In this document: piece by piece, positions 24,051 to 38,500 of the stretch
Position numbering within the stretch: the first letter of the stretch is position 1
How the letters are laid out: each line of letters opens with the position of its first letter
From: Amyelois transitella
Lineage: Eukaryota; Arthropoda; Insecta; Lepidoptera; Pyralidae
Length of the DNA: 64,000 nucleotides
Assembly: GCF_032362555.1 (NCBI RefSeq)
Contig: NC_083516.1
Location: 10,999,001 to 11,063,000, forward strand
Direction: 5' to 3'
Made by a program: the position numbers and the translations under genes
Notes under the pieces: model-generated
What the model was told of the DNA's origin: nothing
Database searches by the model: none
What the model saw: the letters and a program-made list of their open reading frames with translations, nothing else

Positions 24051-24804
24051 AATATACCTAAGAAGTTTTTTAAAAAGCGAGCTGAATAATATAAAATTTA
24101 ATTTCAAGGGAGGATGGATAGCGGTTTCCATATTTCGTATAGTCCAAGGCCTAACCCAAGCTTGTATCATGCCTTCCTGTCACACCTTCCTTGGTAAATG
24201 GACGCCGTTGGAAGAGCGGGGGAGACTTAGTGGTATGATATATGGAGGTAATTATTTGTTCCCCAAATTAATTTTTTATTTTAGCCCACTCCTTAGGCTG
24301 CCTTTTAGATGATTTCATACTACGATATCAGAATACCCGAAAACCAAACGTTCCAGAAAGATCTACAATCAAGAGTCCGACATTAAGCGTCAGCTTGAAT
24401 ATGGACTAATTTTAGAATGGGACTTTAAAACTTTGCGACATTATCTAAACTAGATGACATTATTTCAGTTAGTCTTTATTCCAAAGATAAAGATCCTGAT
24501 TCAGTCCAGAAACTGAAGATTAAAAAGACCTTTTCTTTTTTCCAGCACAAGCTTTAGGTCCAGTTTTAGGTCTCCCTATCACTGGTTTCATAGCAGCGTC
24601 TCCTATGGGCTGGCCCGGGATCTTCAGATTCTCTGGAGCACTGGCTGGAGTGTCCGCTGTCATCATTTGGATGTACTGTGCTGATAAACCATCATTGCAT
24701 AAAAGCATTTCGGCAGCAGAAAGACATTACATTGAAGAGGCTTTGAGAAAGTTAGGAGATGTTAATATTGTAAGTGACAGTGTAGACAGTTATGAGTGTA
24801 GATG

Positions 24805-24885
24805 AAATGAATCACGGATCGTAACAAGTGGAAAGATACAATTTCTGCCTACACCTAGGAAAGAGGCGTGATTTTATGTACGTAT
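24805..24885 (+). mobile_element. LINE 3' stub in gene C intron 5
   Basis: It reads GATCGTAACAAGTGGAAAGA through AAAGAGGCGTGATTTTATGT, the last codons and tail of the RTE-like LINE. Confidence 0.6.
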
Positions 24886-25682
24886 GAGAGTTCATATTTT
24901 TCTTATATCAAATTGGTAGAAAATTATTAGTTAGTTCTATATAATCGATTAAAGGTCAGATATCATTAAGGTGATTTATCTTATTAGCTATAAGACTTTT
25001 CTTGCTTCAGCAAACTTCAGTCACCTTCCTTTCTAATCACATCTTTCCAACTTATACCTAGTCCTTCTTAACTTATACGTACTTTAAGTTCTTTTCTAAT
25101 TGTTGTAAATTCAGAAACGACCCAAAGTTCCTTGGGGAAGGATCCTCCGCCACCGGGGTCTTTACGCCATCATTGCTGGCCACATCGGTCAGAATTGGGG
25201 TACTCTTACCCTCTATTCAGAGGTGCCTTCGTACATGGACAAAGTTATGGGAGTCAATATCAAAGCGGTACGTTTAAAATCTTCTTTACAGAATAAATTG
25301 CTTTTGCGATTCATTTTTACTTTACAATAATGAGATCGTTAACTAAAATGTTTGCTCACTGGCCTACTTTGAAAACCTTAGTTAAATAAAAAAGTAAAAT
25401 AAGATTTTGATGATCGTAACATGTGTATAACTAAAAATACAGTACAGAAATAACTTCGCCTTACGATAAGGCTGATGAAACACGTAATAGATATCTGACG
25501 CAATTGTGATATTGAGTCCTAGTATCATTTTAAGATTTATCCAAATGATTGAAGATGCAATAAAATGGTCAGAGTAGCGGTATAAATATTAATTAATTAG
25601 GTATTGATTGTAAACAAATCATACACAGTTAACTTATTACATGTACTTTCTACATCCTTTATGTGTGGCGTTCTCCTTCTAC

Positions 25683-25968
25683 ATACATACCAAACATATT
25701 ATAATCACCTCTTTATTCCTTGCAAAGTAGACGGACCCAACAGTCTTGAAAAGACTGATAAGCCACGTTCAGCTGTTTGACTTAATGATAGAATTGAGAT
25801 TCAAATAGTGACTGGTCGCTAGCACATCGCTTAAAAAGAGAATCCCATGTTTATAAGCCTATCCCTTAGTCGCCTTTTAGGACATCCATGGAAAAGAGAT
25901 TGATAACCAAAAAAAATCAAAAGTCCTATTCCTTTTTCTATTGGTGCCGGGAACCACACGGCACATTA
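25683..25968 (-). repeat. SINE-A copy in gene C intron 6
   Basis: Full-length minus copy with a short insertion (GATAACCAAAAAAAATC) near its 5' end and the GCCGTGTGGTTCCCGGCACC head at about 25968. Confidence 0.75.
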
Positions 25969-28155
25969 TTCTACTTACAACTTTTGCCAGGACATTCTAA
26001 CCCTTGTCGAGTATTGGTTGTTAAATTAATCTTAAACTTTAGTATAAAGAGAGATACATTTAATTTACAGAATGGCATGTTGACCGCCCTTCCATTTTTG
26101 GTGATGTGGTTCACCAACTTCTTCTTCAGTTGGTTCTTCGATATGGTCATTGTCAAGAAGTACTTGAGCGTTACGTGGTCGAGAAAAACGGCTCTTACTC
26201 TTGGTAACTACATGATTTTTGTACTTTCACTTTTTGTTGTAATAGTATTTAATTTTTGCTATAAGGTAGTGTAAACACAAAGGGAAAGGAAGAAGGAAAA
26301 ATAAATAAAAGAAAGTTCTCCAAAGAATAAGTTAGTCTTTTTACACTTTGATTTAGAAAGAGAATTGAAAAATGTCTTCTTAAAATGTATTTACGAGTAT
26401 CTAATGAAATAAGCAATTCATCTTACTATTACAAGAATACCATTTGCAAAACCTTGCCTGAATTACTGCTAGTTTTTAAGGTAAAATATGATTTTTGATG
26501 GTTAGAAAAATTGTTGCAGGATTTACCGCATCATCAATAGGTCTCGTCTTTTTGGCCTACGCACCCAAGAACATCTATATCGTGGAAAGCATCATGGTCA
26601 TTATTTGCAGTATGAAAATTGCAGCCAATTATGGATTTTTAGTAAGTTTATCAATTAATTCTTTTGCAATTGTTCGTTATTACTGCTATTACATGTTTGT
26701 ATGTACAACACACAAAGCAAATGCTATATCCTTTAGGGAAATGTCACAATGATTTATAATGAACTTGCTAACAGGTCATTTTTGTTGGGTTCGTGTTTTA
26801 GCAAAATTAGAATTATTAGATTTTGCCATAATTTTCTTATCGAATTATCATAATGTGAAGTTATGTCTTTAATTTATGGACTCTCTTGAGTGGTTTCACA
26901 GCATTTTAGTAAACAGAAACATTGCCTGAGGAGAACTCTCTCAGCGATGCCCTTCTACTTCTGCCAATCGTGAGGAAGTTACAATATTGTCACTTTAATT
27001 ACTTCCAAACAAAATATTTGAGCGGTTGAGCTTATCAAAGTGTGCTATTTGAACCAGCGAGCTGAACTGTCCGCAATTAGGAGACATATTGTTTTTGGAA
27101 TTTTAGTTTAATGTACTTGCAATAAGTTTGTTATTTTATTCAGTTTTCATTTGGTTTGATTTGGCTGTAGGTCTCACTATTCTCCACCGTCAAATATTGC
27201 CGAGGCGACTTATAGTACTGTATACTTAACTTAGTAGTATTATAAAGCTACCAAGAGGTAATGCATGTTTTGATTGTAGCCGTTGATAAAAATTGATAAT
27301 TTTTAGGTGAACCACATCGACATCTCGCCCAACTTCGCCGGCACCATGATGAGTCTAGGCAACTTTGTATCCAATGCGATCTGCTTACTGGCTCCGATCG
27401 TAGCTGGCATTATTTTGACTGATGTCGTGAGTATATTCAACTTTTAATTTAAGCCCTTTAAAGACATTAAGATCTTTTGGAAATCTTAAGATGTTGCTTG
27501 TTAGTTAGCACCCGCGTGTTTCTTGTGTGACAACTCGTTAAACTTAAATTACACAACCTTTGTACTGATAATGATTTTATTTATTTATTTAAACTTAATG
27601 GTCGTAAAATGTACAACAAGTGGACTTAATGCCACAAGATATTCTCTGCCAGTCGAACCTTTGGATCAAACTGAGTTGGATGTACGGGTTTTATAAGCGT
27701 GTCAATGCGAGGTTAATGAAATAAGTGGTACACCCATTCACTCCTAGCTAGCCACGAGTAGCTTTTCTTTTGGGCGTAATATATTTTTTCAAAAATGGAC
27801 TCAAGAATCACCTAGGTTGACGAGTTTGTGGAAAAATGGAAATCAAGTGGCAAAAAATATGGTTGAATGGCTCTGGTGTTACGATTATTATGTACCAAAT
27901 GTGCTGTTAATTATTTAATTTATATATTTTTTACATTTTTTATTTTGACTTTCAGACAAGCGTGTACCTTTGGAGGCAGGTGTTTTTTGTTTCCAGTGGT
28001 ATATACTTCATAACAAATGTCGTTTATGTCCTTCTTGCGACTTCTGACCTGGCGGACTGGAATGAACCTGATCATAAAGAAGATGAGGAAGAAAGAGACG
28101 CCATGATCAAGATAGAGAAGAAGTAGTTGAAATATGAATTATCTAGGTATATTTT

Positions 28156-28388
28156 GCCGTGTGGTTCCCGGCACCAATAGAAAAAAGAATAGGACCACTC
28201 CAACTCTTTCCCATGGATGTCTTAAAAGGCGACTAAGGGATAGGCTTATAAACTTGAGATTCTTCTTTTAGGCGATAGGCAACCTGTCACTTTATATGAA
28301 TCTCAATTCTATCAGTAAGCCAAACAGCTGAACATGGCCAATCAGTATTTTCAAGACAAGACGTGATTATATGTATGTTTGTATGTAT
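28156..28388 (+). repeat. SINE-A copy 30 bases after the gene C stop
   Basis: It begins GCCGTGTGGTTCCCGGCACC and probably lies within the 3' UTR of C. It has a deletion in the last quarter. Confidence 0.75.
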
Positions 28389-29023
28389 TTTAGAGGCACT
28401 AGGTAGAAAAAATGCTATGGATACATTATAGTAAAGGTTTGTCTATTTATTGAATGTTTTATTTAGTCATTAATGAGAAATGACGTAAATACAATATATT
28501 TCTTAGATACCTACTGATATAAAGGTAAAGAAAAATAGTAAAAAAAAACTAAAGTGTAGCAAAATTTATTCATTATATAATTAAGATATCGCCGTCGCTT
28601 CATTGTTTTTAATCTCAGCTATTAAATATAAATTTATACAAATACGTGTACCTATTAAAGTTTGTGTACCTCAAAAAATGTACATTATAACGTTCAATTC
28701 TCTGGACATCAAATTCTTATTGAACAATTTGTTTCCTTGGATTTCTTGACCCAACAAATGACCCCATGAACGGAAGCTTCAATCTTTTCACTTCCCTAAT
28801 GAAATTCCTCTGTCGAGAACAATTAATCTTTTTGCATACTTTTAGGCTCATCACGCAATTTTTCTAAAGAGTTCGGAAGGGTGGGACTCAGAATTTTTCT
28901 AATGGATAACAGAATAAATAGAAATTACACTCACTAGTAGTAGTACATACATGATCGTGTTTATCCCTTATGGGGTAGACGGAGCCGATAATTGAGTAGT
29001 AACCATAAAAGTGATAGCCTGAT

Positions 29024-29200
29024 GATTTCTGGCACCAATACAAAAAAGTATAGGACCACTCCATCTCTTTCCCATGGATGTCGTAAAAGGCGACTAAGGG
29101 ATAGGCTTACAAACTTGGGATTCTTTTTTAGGCGACAGGCTAGCAACCTGTCACTATTTGAATCTCAATTCTATCATTAAGCCAAATAGCTGAACGTATG
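29024..29200 (+). repeat. SINE-A copy, 3' truncated
   Basis: From CTGGCACCAATACAAAAAAG to AAATAGCTGAACGT. Minus-oriented scraps occur at 28945-28985 and 29205-29290. Confidence 0.65.
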
Positions 29201-29553
29201 TTAAAATTGAAATAGCCACAGATTGCTAGCTTATCGCCCGAAAGAAGAATCAGAAGTTTTTAAGCCTTACCCTGATAAATAATTATATTGACGTTTTTTA
29301 ATTTTCGAAAAAATGACTTTATTCTTTTAGCTGAAATAAACCAACATCAGTTATCTTATTGCTAAACTGTTTCATCACATTTGTTTCAAAAATATATGTA
29401 TATGGCAAGATTATTGTGCCAGCTGTACTTGTGTTTTTAAAAATCGTCTGTTGATTGCAATACTTAAAATTAATATAAAGGATTCCCCTCATAAAGTAGG
29501 TCGGTAGGGTAAAATAAAACGTAAACTGAAGTAACAGTGAGGTCAAGGTCAAT

Positions 29554-29559
29554 TTTATT
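29554..29559 (-). other. Poly(A) signal candidate for gene D
   Basis: AATAAA on the minus strand, about 25 bases after the gene D stop. Confidence 0.5.
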
Positions 29560-29583
29560 GAAAACAAAACACAATTAATTTCG

Positions 29584-32500
29584 TTAACCAATCTTTTTAT
29601 TCTTTTCCATTGAAATGTTTTCAGAATCTGGAAAAAAAGAAAATGCAATATTAGTATTTCTGTTGTATAATTATACATACATAAATATAATCACGTCTTT
29701 ATCCCTCGCGGGGTAGACAGAGCCAACAGTCTTGAAAAGACTGATAGGTCCCATTGAGCTATTTGGCTTAATGATAGAATTGAGATTAATTATTTTTAAC
29801 AAAGCAAACCAAAGTCATAACATGGTGACCTCATTATTTTCTTACCTGCGTTTTGAGGGTGTGGGTTATCGTATGGCTGCCTCTCAGAAGACATGAATAG
29901 TACAAAAATAACATTAGTTATGAGAACGAAGCCCGCCATCAAGTAAAACATAACGCGCCATTGACTCTGATTTGCCTGAAAACAGATTAAAAGTAAAATA
30001 AAACTGCGGGGTAGACAGAGCCGTCAGTTCACCAAAAGACTGAAAGGCCACGTTCATTTGTTTGACTTGATGATAGAATTTAGATTCAAATAGTGACAGG
30101 TTGCTAGCCTATCGCCTTAAAGAGGAATCCCAAGTATACAAGCCTATCCCGTAATCGCCTTTTTCGACATCCATGGGAAAGACATGGAGTGAGCCAATTC
30201 TTTTTTCTTTTGGTGCCAGGAACCACACGGCACATTAGTACTCTACCATAATTAAAAAGCAGTACATTCAATTTGAGGTTGCATGAAGAGAGTTACGAAT
30301 GTGGATGAAGCGAAGGAAGTATGCAGAGATCGTGGCAAGTGGAAAGAGTTAGTCTCTGCCTACCCCTCCGGGAGAGAGGCGTGATTTTATGTATTCAAAT
30401 TCAAAAATTTTATCCATTATTATAGGATACTTCATATCGTTTAATAATTGTCAAAACGTATGGTTTAACAACATTGGTTGACGTCAAATAAATTACTTAA
30501 AACTAAGTTTACTGCCGCTTCCAAGGCGTCAGTGCTGAAGAAGCGGTAACAAACTATGTATGTATATTCAATTATAATTAACAATTAAAATTGAATATAC
30601 ATAGACGGCATCTGCGGCGCAGCGGCAGTACGCTTATCTGTGAGACCGGAGGTCCCGGGTTCGAATCCCGGCCAGGGCATGATGAGAAAAGAACTTTTTC
30701 TGATTGGCCTGGGTCTTGGATGTTTATCTATATAAGTATTTATTATAAAATATAGTATCGTTGAGTTAGTATCTCGTAACACAAGTTTCGAACTTACTTC
30801 GAGGCTAACTCGATCAGTGTAATTTGTCCCATATATAAAATAATAAATAAATAAATATATATAAATATTTGTATATATATGTATTTATTTATTAATTTTA
30901 CTTACCACATCGATCACGATATTGGAAACGAGCACTGGCAATAGCAAAGAGAACATATTCATCAGAGTGTTCCCGATAGCGAGTAGGGCGCCGCTGTAGT
31001 TCGGCGTTAGATCTATATAGTTCACCTGAAATACGCGTTACAGTTATCAATAGTCGCTGCTAAATGCATCCTACTGATATTATAAACTAGCTTCCCCCCG
31101 CGACTCCGTCCGCGCGGATGTCGGTCTTCGCGTGGATGGTTTATTTCTCCATTTTGAGTAACTCTGACAATGACATCTTATAAATATCTATTGGACCCAA
31201 ATACGGCTAGGCGTATAATAATTAAGGAGATCCCTCGATTGAGCTACTGCTATTGAGCTCGCGTTCTGTAGTAAGTATTTTTTTCATAGTAATTCCGACC
31301 TTGATTAGTAGCATGTAGCAGTAAATTACTAAAAGTGACGAAAAGTTTGCAAAAATAAAAAAGTGATCGTGACAATACGACAGAAAGTTAATTGAGAGCT
31401 TCAGCATACACAACATTGTTAGTGAGCTCGTCCGGAAGATAAGTTTGTGAGTATGTCAGTACGGATGTTTGTTACACTTTCACGCAAAAACTACTAAACC
31501 GATTACAATGAAATTTGGTATGTAGGTAGCTGATGACCCAGAATAACATATAGGCTACTTTTTATCCCGGAGTTCCCGCGGGATTGATAGGGTTTCCATG
31601 TGGACGAAGTCACGGGCGGCCTCTCGTATAATATATGGATAAGGATAATAAATCTAATCTATTCTAACTTACCATCCATCCGACATGAGTTGCGACATGG
31701 GTAGCTTGCACTATGACCAGTAATCCCACAGCTAACCCCACATTTTTTGTGTAAGACAAAGCCACCAGACACACAGCCGTGCCAATTTGAGCTGAAACAA
31801 TAATTTATAAATAATACTCGTATTCAACGCACATGAAACGTGACTTTACTATATCTCGGACATTTTGTATCATATTATAATGATCCGTGCTCACTGCGCG
31901 ACTGAAAAACAGCGGATTTCTCTTTTCAGTCCCTTGGTGACTAAAATTGAATGAATGAATATAAAAAAGTGTAATAAGATATTACATGATAATATTCTTA
32001 ACTCTTCCTTGCTTAGCCTTCCGGTAAAGAGTCTTTGATCATAAAGAATGTTATTTGGAATACTTAATACTTAAACTTTGGCTTTGGTTTGTAATATCTG
32101 CGCAAGAGTTTGAGTGTTAGCATTATTTTCCACCATTTCATGAAACAAAAATATAATTAATATTTTATAGTTTTCCCTCGCATCTATCGATTTTATGCAA
32201 ACTGCAAAATCTTATTTTGGTGACTACCACGCAAGTAATGATCAAACGCACCTTGCTGTACCTTAGTCTACTTCTATAACTCTTAATTAAACATTGAATA
32301 AAGTAACCAAATGAACATAAAAAATCTTACCCAATGTATTAAATGTTCTCCTTGCATTTTTGACGCTAAGAATTTTCCTGTTAGTCAGAAAATCAGACAA
32401 TATCCCGTAGAGTATGGCCGCAAAGAAACTCACCACATATGGGAGAGAAGAAAACAGGCCACTCTGTGAATTGTGTAAATGTTAACACTAACAATACTAC

Positions 32501-35500
32501 AAACTAAATGTTAATTAACAATAACTAGTATTTGACTTTATAATTAAACCTCTTTAATTGTTAGTAAATCAAGAACCTAATCTAGCAAATAATTACGAAT
32601 TTATGATTTTTATATAATTTTTTGGAGTTTATTCTGATTTCGAATAATTTAATCGAATTCCAATATACTTAAAATAAAAGCAGAAAAAACATTTTATACC
32701 TATTTAGCTTTACAGGCAACTCGTCACCATTATATATACTTTCTGTAACGGAACTCACGCTTAGAAGCACACATCTGGCAGAAATATTAAGGTTGCACTA
32801 AAATTTACATAATTAAATAATAAAATAACAAAAACATACATTCTTAACGTTGACTCCCAGTGAATAGTGGATGTAGGAAGGGAACTGCATGAAGATGAAT
32901 ACGAAGGCGGTGCTGCTTCCGATGTGCGCACTGAATACAGCCCACGTGTGCTTGGACTTCAAAGCCTTCAGTGGCACTGTTAATTTCTGGAATCATCGGA
33001 CAAAAATAAAAATCACGCGACGCTATACGTCAAAAACAGCGAAAAACTTAAATCGCGCAAGCAAAGATTTCACGGATTGGAGCATATATACGACCTCCGA
33101 CCGTCAGAGTCGCGGTTCCCCAGGCATCACACCAAGCCTGGCGGAAGATCTTCTCTTTGGTGGCGGTCGAGCCGAAACATCGCTCCCGAAACAATTATAT
33201 ATACAGTACAATACAAATTATCTTTATTGCCCATAAAAATACATATGTAGTAGAAACAAACATTATAAATATGTTGAGCAAAGGCGGAATTTTCGCTAAG
33301 TAATCTCTTCCAGCCAACCTATATTCAATCAAACAAATATTCTGATCATAACTAGTTATTAGAGCAATTACTGATCAGAGCCAAAGTTAGTTACCTTTTT
33401 TGTAACACTCATCGTACGAGTAATGTAAATCCTTTCTTCATCAGAAATAGTCTTATGTTCCCGAGGGTTGGCCGCTCCGAACACAGTCAGAAGTGTGAAC
33501 GACAAGAAACAGAGAGCACCGGTTCCCCAGAACACTGAAGGCCAGCCCCAAGTTGCGGATAAGACTCCACCTATTTGGAAGCCCAATACTGTCCCTAGGG
33601 TTGTTCCTGTAACAAAAGTTGATTCACTTACTAACCGAGCATTTAATTGTGTGCTATGATCATTCATAGCTATTTGATCTATTTAAATTGTATTACATTT
33701 AGTAAAAACATTCAGTGTACGAAATTTGAGACACACTTTAGAAATTTAGAAGCGAGAATTACTATTTTACAGGTATCTGTTCTGTACAGAGTCTATAGAT
33801 TTTAATAAATTGAAATAGATTTCTGATATTTAAAATGCACTTGGAATCTACTTATGATTACATTTACATATATTACAAACCGATTTTGTAACGCCAATAA
33901 TTAAATATGTAAAGAAAATTACCAGTATAAACAAAACTGCTAAGTCTAGCCAGTTCATTAGGCGGGACCCACGCGGAAAGCAAAGTTTGAGTGGATGGGA
34001 AGAAACCTCCCTGAGAGACGCCCTGCAGGATGCGGCACGCACACACTGCCTTCCAACCTCCCTGATGATATATTAATTTTAATTGAAACAGTATCATTTG
34101 CTAAGCCTAAATATTATATTTTCCATCGAGATTCTAATTCAAAATTTTTATTCATTATTATATGATACTTCATATCGCTTAATAATTGTCAAAACGTATG
34201 GTTTAACAACATTGGTGACGTCAAATAAATTACTTAAAACTAAGTTTACTGCCGCTTCCGAGGCGTCAGTGCAGAAGAAGCGGTAACAAACTGCACTGCA
34301 GCATTTTCTTCAACAACATTAAGCAATTCTGTTCCCGAAATGTTATCCGTGTCAATGGCTCAGTATAAGTATGCTTAGACACATTTAGAGTTACTTTTTG
34401 ATATATCGGGTTTTACTTATAGTAGGTAGTCGGTATTTCACTTTCTGCCTTGAGACTTCCAAACCAAATAAATAAATATAAATAAATAAATGTATACGGG
34501 ACAAATTACACTGATTGCGTTAGCCTCAAACTAAGTTCGAGACTTGTGGAACGAGATACTAACACAACGATACTATATTTTATAATAAATATTTATATAC
34601 ATAAATAAACATCCAAGACCCAGGCCAATCAGAAAAAGTTCTTTTCTCATCATGCCTTGGCCGGGATTCGAACCCGGGACCTCAGGTGACAAGACAAGCG
34701 TACTACCGCTGCCCCAAAGAGGCCGTCAAACAAACTATTTCTATGAAATCCAGAAATATAGTAATTTACTTCAAAATTTACCCAATAAGCAAGCCAAGGT
34801 GTAGCAATAGATGTGATTCCATTGACAAACAGACCGATTTGAAGCGGGATCTTACCACCCCACCGCTGCGAGATCATACTCATGAAGTACTGCATCACAC
34901 AGTAACCCAAGAAAAATGATGTCAGTATCATTTCTTGAATTGGTTTCGACCAAACGTATTTCTGGAAAGTAAAAATTTTAAAAGAAATTAACTATCATAT
35001 CAGTCATTCAGATCATAAGAATGCCATTATTTCTCGTATTATGGTTTACAATTCTGAAACATTATTTTCGATAGGCCATTATTTTTTGTCATATCTATTC
35101 AAATACTAGCTTTACACCCACAGCTTCACCCGCGTTTATTTAGCGCCATCTGCAAAAGCGACGGTTTTAAATTAACACCATCTAAGAAAAAACAACGAAT
35201 TAAATGCCACGTACAAAAAGCAATGAATTTGGCGCCATCTAAATAAGAATGCAGGTTTTTTGCAAATACTACGGGAACTATAGTTTTTACCGGAATGAAA
35301 GGTATTCCATGTCCGTCAAAAAATTTCGAATCAAAAAATCGTAAAAAGCCTGAAGTTTTAAATTATACAAACCAGATATTTAAAAAAGAGAAATTTATTA
35401 TATAGCCCGTGAAGAGGTGACAAACCAATTAATTCACTTTCGCATTTTTAATATTATTTGGGATGGTATTATAAATTTAACTAGAAAGAAAATAATTACC

Positions 35501-38500
35501 TTAAAGATTCCATTTTTGTCACTTGTAACATTTTCCATTACATTAAGTACGAGTATAATATTTTCATCAGTATCATTGACTTTATCATTATATTTATTCA
35601 CTTTTAATAAATCGACATTTTCAGTGGAATTATATTCTAAATCATCAGTTACATTATTAAATATTCTTTCTAAATCTGTTGTATTATTAAGAGTATTAGG
35701 GCTTTCATTATTTGGTGCATAGTATGTCATAGCAACTATGCTTACTCCAAGATGTGCTCTTGCTATGAATCCTACTAGAAGACTTGCAAAAACTACTAGT
35801 GCCTGCACATGTCGTACTCCATATCCATAAGATGATTCTTCTTTATATTTGGTTTCTGTAATTGAAGTATTTTATATAAATAAACATATTTGCCGTGTGG
35901 TTCCCGGCACCATTACAAAAGAATAGGACCACTCCATCTCTTTCCCACGGATGTCGTAAGAGCCGACTAAGGGATAGACTTGGGATTCCTCTTTAATGTA
36001 AATCCCTGCCAATCTAAGGTCTGCCGCGCCGATGGATGCATGGCTAGGGGCGAGCCTAGTCTCGAGCGTGCCACTTCCGCCATGGGGTTGGGCGACCCCC
36101 AGGTAATGGCTAGCCTTACCCTGGCATGCGGGGCTCTGCTGGGGCGGACAAAATTTTTCCCTAGCGTCTCGTGGGAATCGCATTATGAACCTTAAAAAGC
36201 ATATAAATGGCGGCGATGGTGTCCGCACCCCATCACGTCTCGTTCCCGGCGGGAGCGGTAAGCGGTCTGCTGAAAGCCGCTTTGCGACGATGAATGTAAG
36301 AGGAGGAATGAAGGATAAGATTGAGGAAGTATGCCAGATGATGGATGAAAGACGTTTGGATGTGTTGTGCGTGAATGAAACGAAGCGGAAAGGATGCGAC
36401 GCGACGCAGCACGGCCCTTACACGGCGTATTGGTCTGGAATTTCCAGTACCAGCCGAGGCTGTCAAGGGGTCGGTCTAATTCTTTCTGCACGAATGGCTG
36501 AGTGCGTGAATGAGTATGAGTGTGTCAGCCCTCGTCTTCTATGGATTAGGCTGAAAGTTGGAATCACTCGGATCTTCGTTCTAGGTGTTTATGCACCTTG
36601 GGATGTGGGTTCGAGGGGTACAACATCAGCAAAAAGCGAAAACGAGGAGTTCTGGAATAGTGTAAGAGAAGTATTGAAAGTTACCAAGCCAAATGAGAAG
36701 ATTATTATGTTAGGTGATTTTAATGGATGGGTGGGTGTAAAGCGTGATGGATATGAAAAGGTGCTTGGTGCGTTTGGTGACGAAAAGGTGAATGATAATG
36801 GAAGAAGTGTATTAGAAATTTGTCTAGAGTGGGATCTTTTTGTGTCGAACTCAATGTTTCAACATAAAGAGATCCATACCTACACAAGAGTGGAAGGTAT
36901 TTTAAAAAGTATGATAGACTTTGTGATTGTAGATGAAAGATTGAAGAACAAAGTGCTGGATACCCGTGCATATCGCGGTGCTGGCATTGACTCGGACCAT
37001 TTACTGGTGATATCCCGGATAAGGGGTATCTTCAATCGCTGGCGGCACAGGGTAAGGGAGCAAACCAGCGCTTTGGAAAGAGTAAAAGTAGAAAATTTGC
37101 AAGATATGGATGTAGGTAAGAAGTATATTAATAGACTGAAGGATGAATTTGAAGATTTAGAGGAAATGAGCGATATTGAAGATGGATGGAAGGAATTTAA
37201 AGAAAGAATTGTGAAAGTAGCTGTTGAAGTGTGTGGTGTAAGTAGAAGAAGGAAAGGAAAAAATCACAAAAATGCGTGGATGAGTAAAGATGTGCAAGAA
37301 CTTGTGCGATTAAAGAAGAAAGCATGGCTGGATTTGTTAGCAGCAAAAGCTAACTTAAGAATGCAAGAGGTTATAGATGAAGATGTGAATGAAGCACGTA
37401 AGGAATATAAGAAAATGAAAGATTTGGTTAAGAAAGCTGTGATTAGAAAGAAAGAAGAGTATAAAGAGGATTTTGATAAAAGGCTATCAGAAGACTTTCA
37501 GTCAAATCTGAAAGTATTCTGGAAATCCGTAAGGTCAGCCCGAGGAAATACTATAACCAGAGAGCTGACTAGGATCAGATGCCAGGATGGTAGCGTTGTG
37601 AAAGGAGAAGAATGTGTACTAAAGATATGGAAGGACTATTTTGAAAGTTTATTTGAAAAAAAGGAAGGAAATAAGAAAGATTTCTGCTATAGCGAAGAAA
37701 AAGAGAATGAGATGGAAGGCGAAATTGAAATGTTCGAAATTGTGGAAGCACTTAAGAGTATGAAAGCGGGAAAGGCTGCTGGGTGTGATAGAGTGTCGGT
37801 CGAGATGCTTAAAGCAGGAAAAGGCGTAGTAGCTAGTCAGTTGTACTGCCTTTTCAATTTGTGTTGGAGAAGCGGCCGAGTACCAAAAGATTGGTGTAAG
37901 GCTGTTATCGTGCCACTTTACAAAGGAAAAGGGTCACAGCTGGACTGCAAAAATTATCGTGGTATAAGCCTGCTTAGCGTCGTCGGCAAATTGTATGCTA
38001 AGGTATTGATTAATAGAGTCAGGAATGAAACTGATGACAAAATATGGGATGCTCAAGCGGGATTTCGAAAGGGAATGGGATGTACTGATCAGGTCTTTTC
38101 CTTGCGGTGCATAGCCGAAAAGTTTTTGGCCAAGAGTCAAAAAGTCTATTGCACATTCGTAGATCTGGAAAAGGCCTATGACAGAGTTGAGAGGAATGAA
38201 TTGTGGTCAGCACTTTCTATGCATGGGGTGAGCAGTCTCTTAATACGAGCACTGAAATCCTTATATGAGGATTCGAGTGCTTGTGTCAGGATAAACGGAG
38301 CGCACACTGAGTGGTTTAAGATTGAGAAAGGCGTTAGGCAAGGATGTGTTGCGTCACCGTGGCTGTTCAACCTATTTATGGATAGCTGTTTGACAGATTT
38401 GAAAGAGTCTAAAAGTGGATTAAGGATGAATGAGTTACTCGTCAAATGTCTGCTCTATGCCGACGATCAGGTTATACTGGCGTCATCAGCGGAGGAGTTA

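Larger units (their letters stand above)
22289..28126 (+). pseudogene. Gene C: SLC17/Picot-like MFS transporter with a frameshift in exon 3
   Basis: Exons: 22289-22352, 22848-23104, 23445-23631, 24109-24247, 24546-24769, 25115-25267, 26071-26203, 26520-26641, 27307-27426 and 27956-28126 (TAG). The structure matches gene B exon for exon. Exon 3 is 187 bases against 186 in B: the T run at 23495-23501 has seven T where the conserved frame needs six. Read as it stands, the frame leaves the TM2-3 segment and meets TAA at 24195-24197 in exon 4. With the extra base ignored, 522 residues result. All later exons are clean and strongly conserved: GGWIAVSIFRIVQGLTQ, the AHIGQ-like GHIGQNWGTLTLYSEVP, and NHIDISPNFAGTMM. 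This fits a very recent loss, a population variant, or an assembly error in a homopolymer. The start ATG follows an in-frame TAA (near 22264). The TM1-TM2 loop has NST and NIS sites. Confidence 0.85.
28127..29583. other. Convergent spacer between genes C and D
   Basis: Two transporter genes end toward each other about 1.46 kb apart. The spacer holds a SINE-A (28156-28388), a second SINE-A (29024-29200) with scraps in the opposite sense on both sides, and nothing else recognisable. Confidence 0.7.

Noticed and set aside
25888-26274. 128-residue open frame in gene C
   Set aside because: It starts in a SINE-A and runs through intron sequence into exon 7; only 26071-26203 is real coding sequence.
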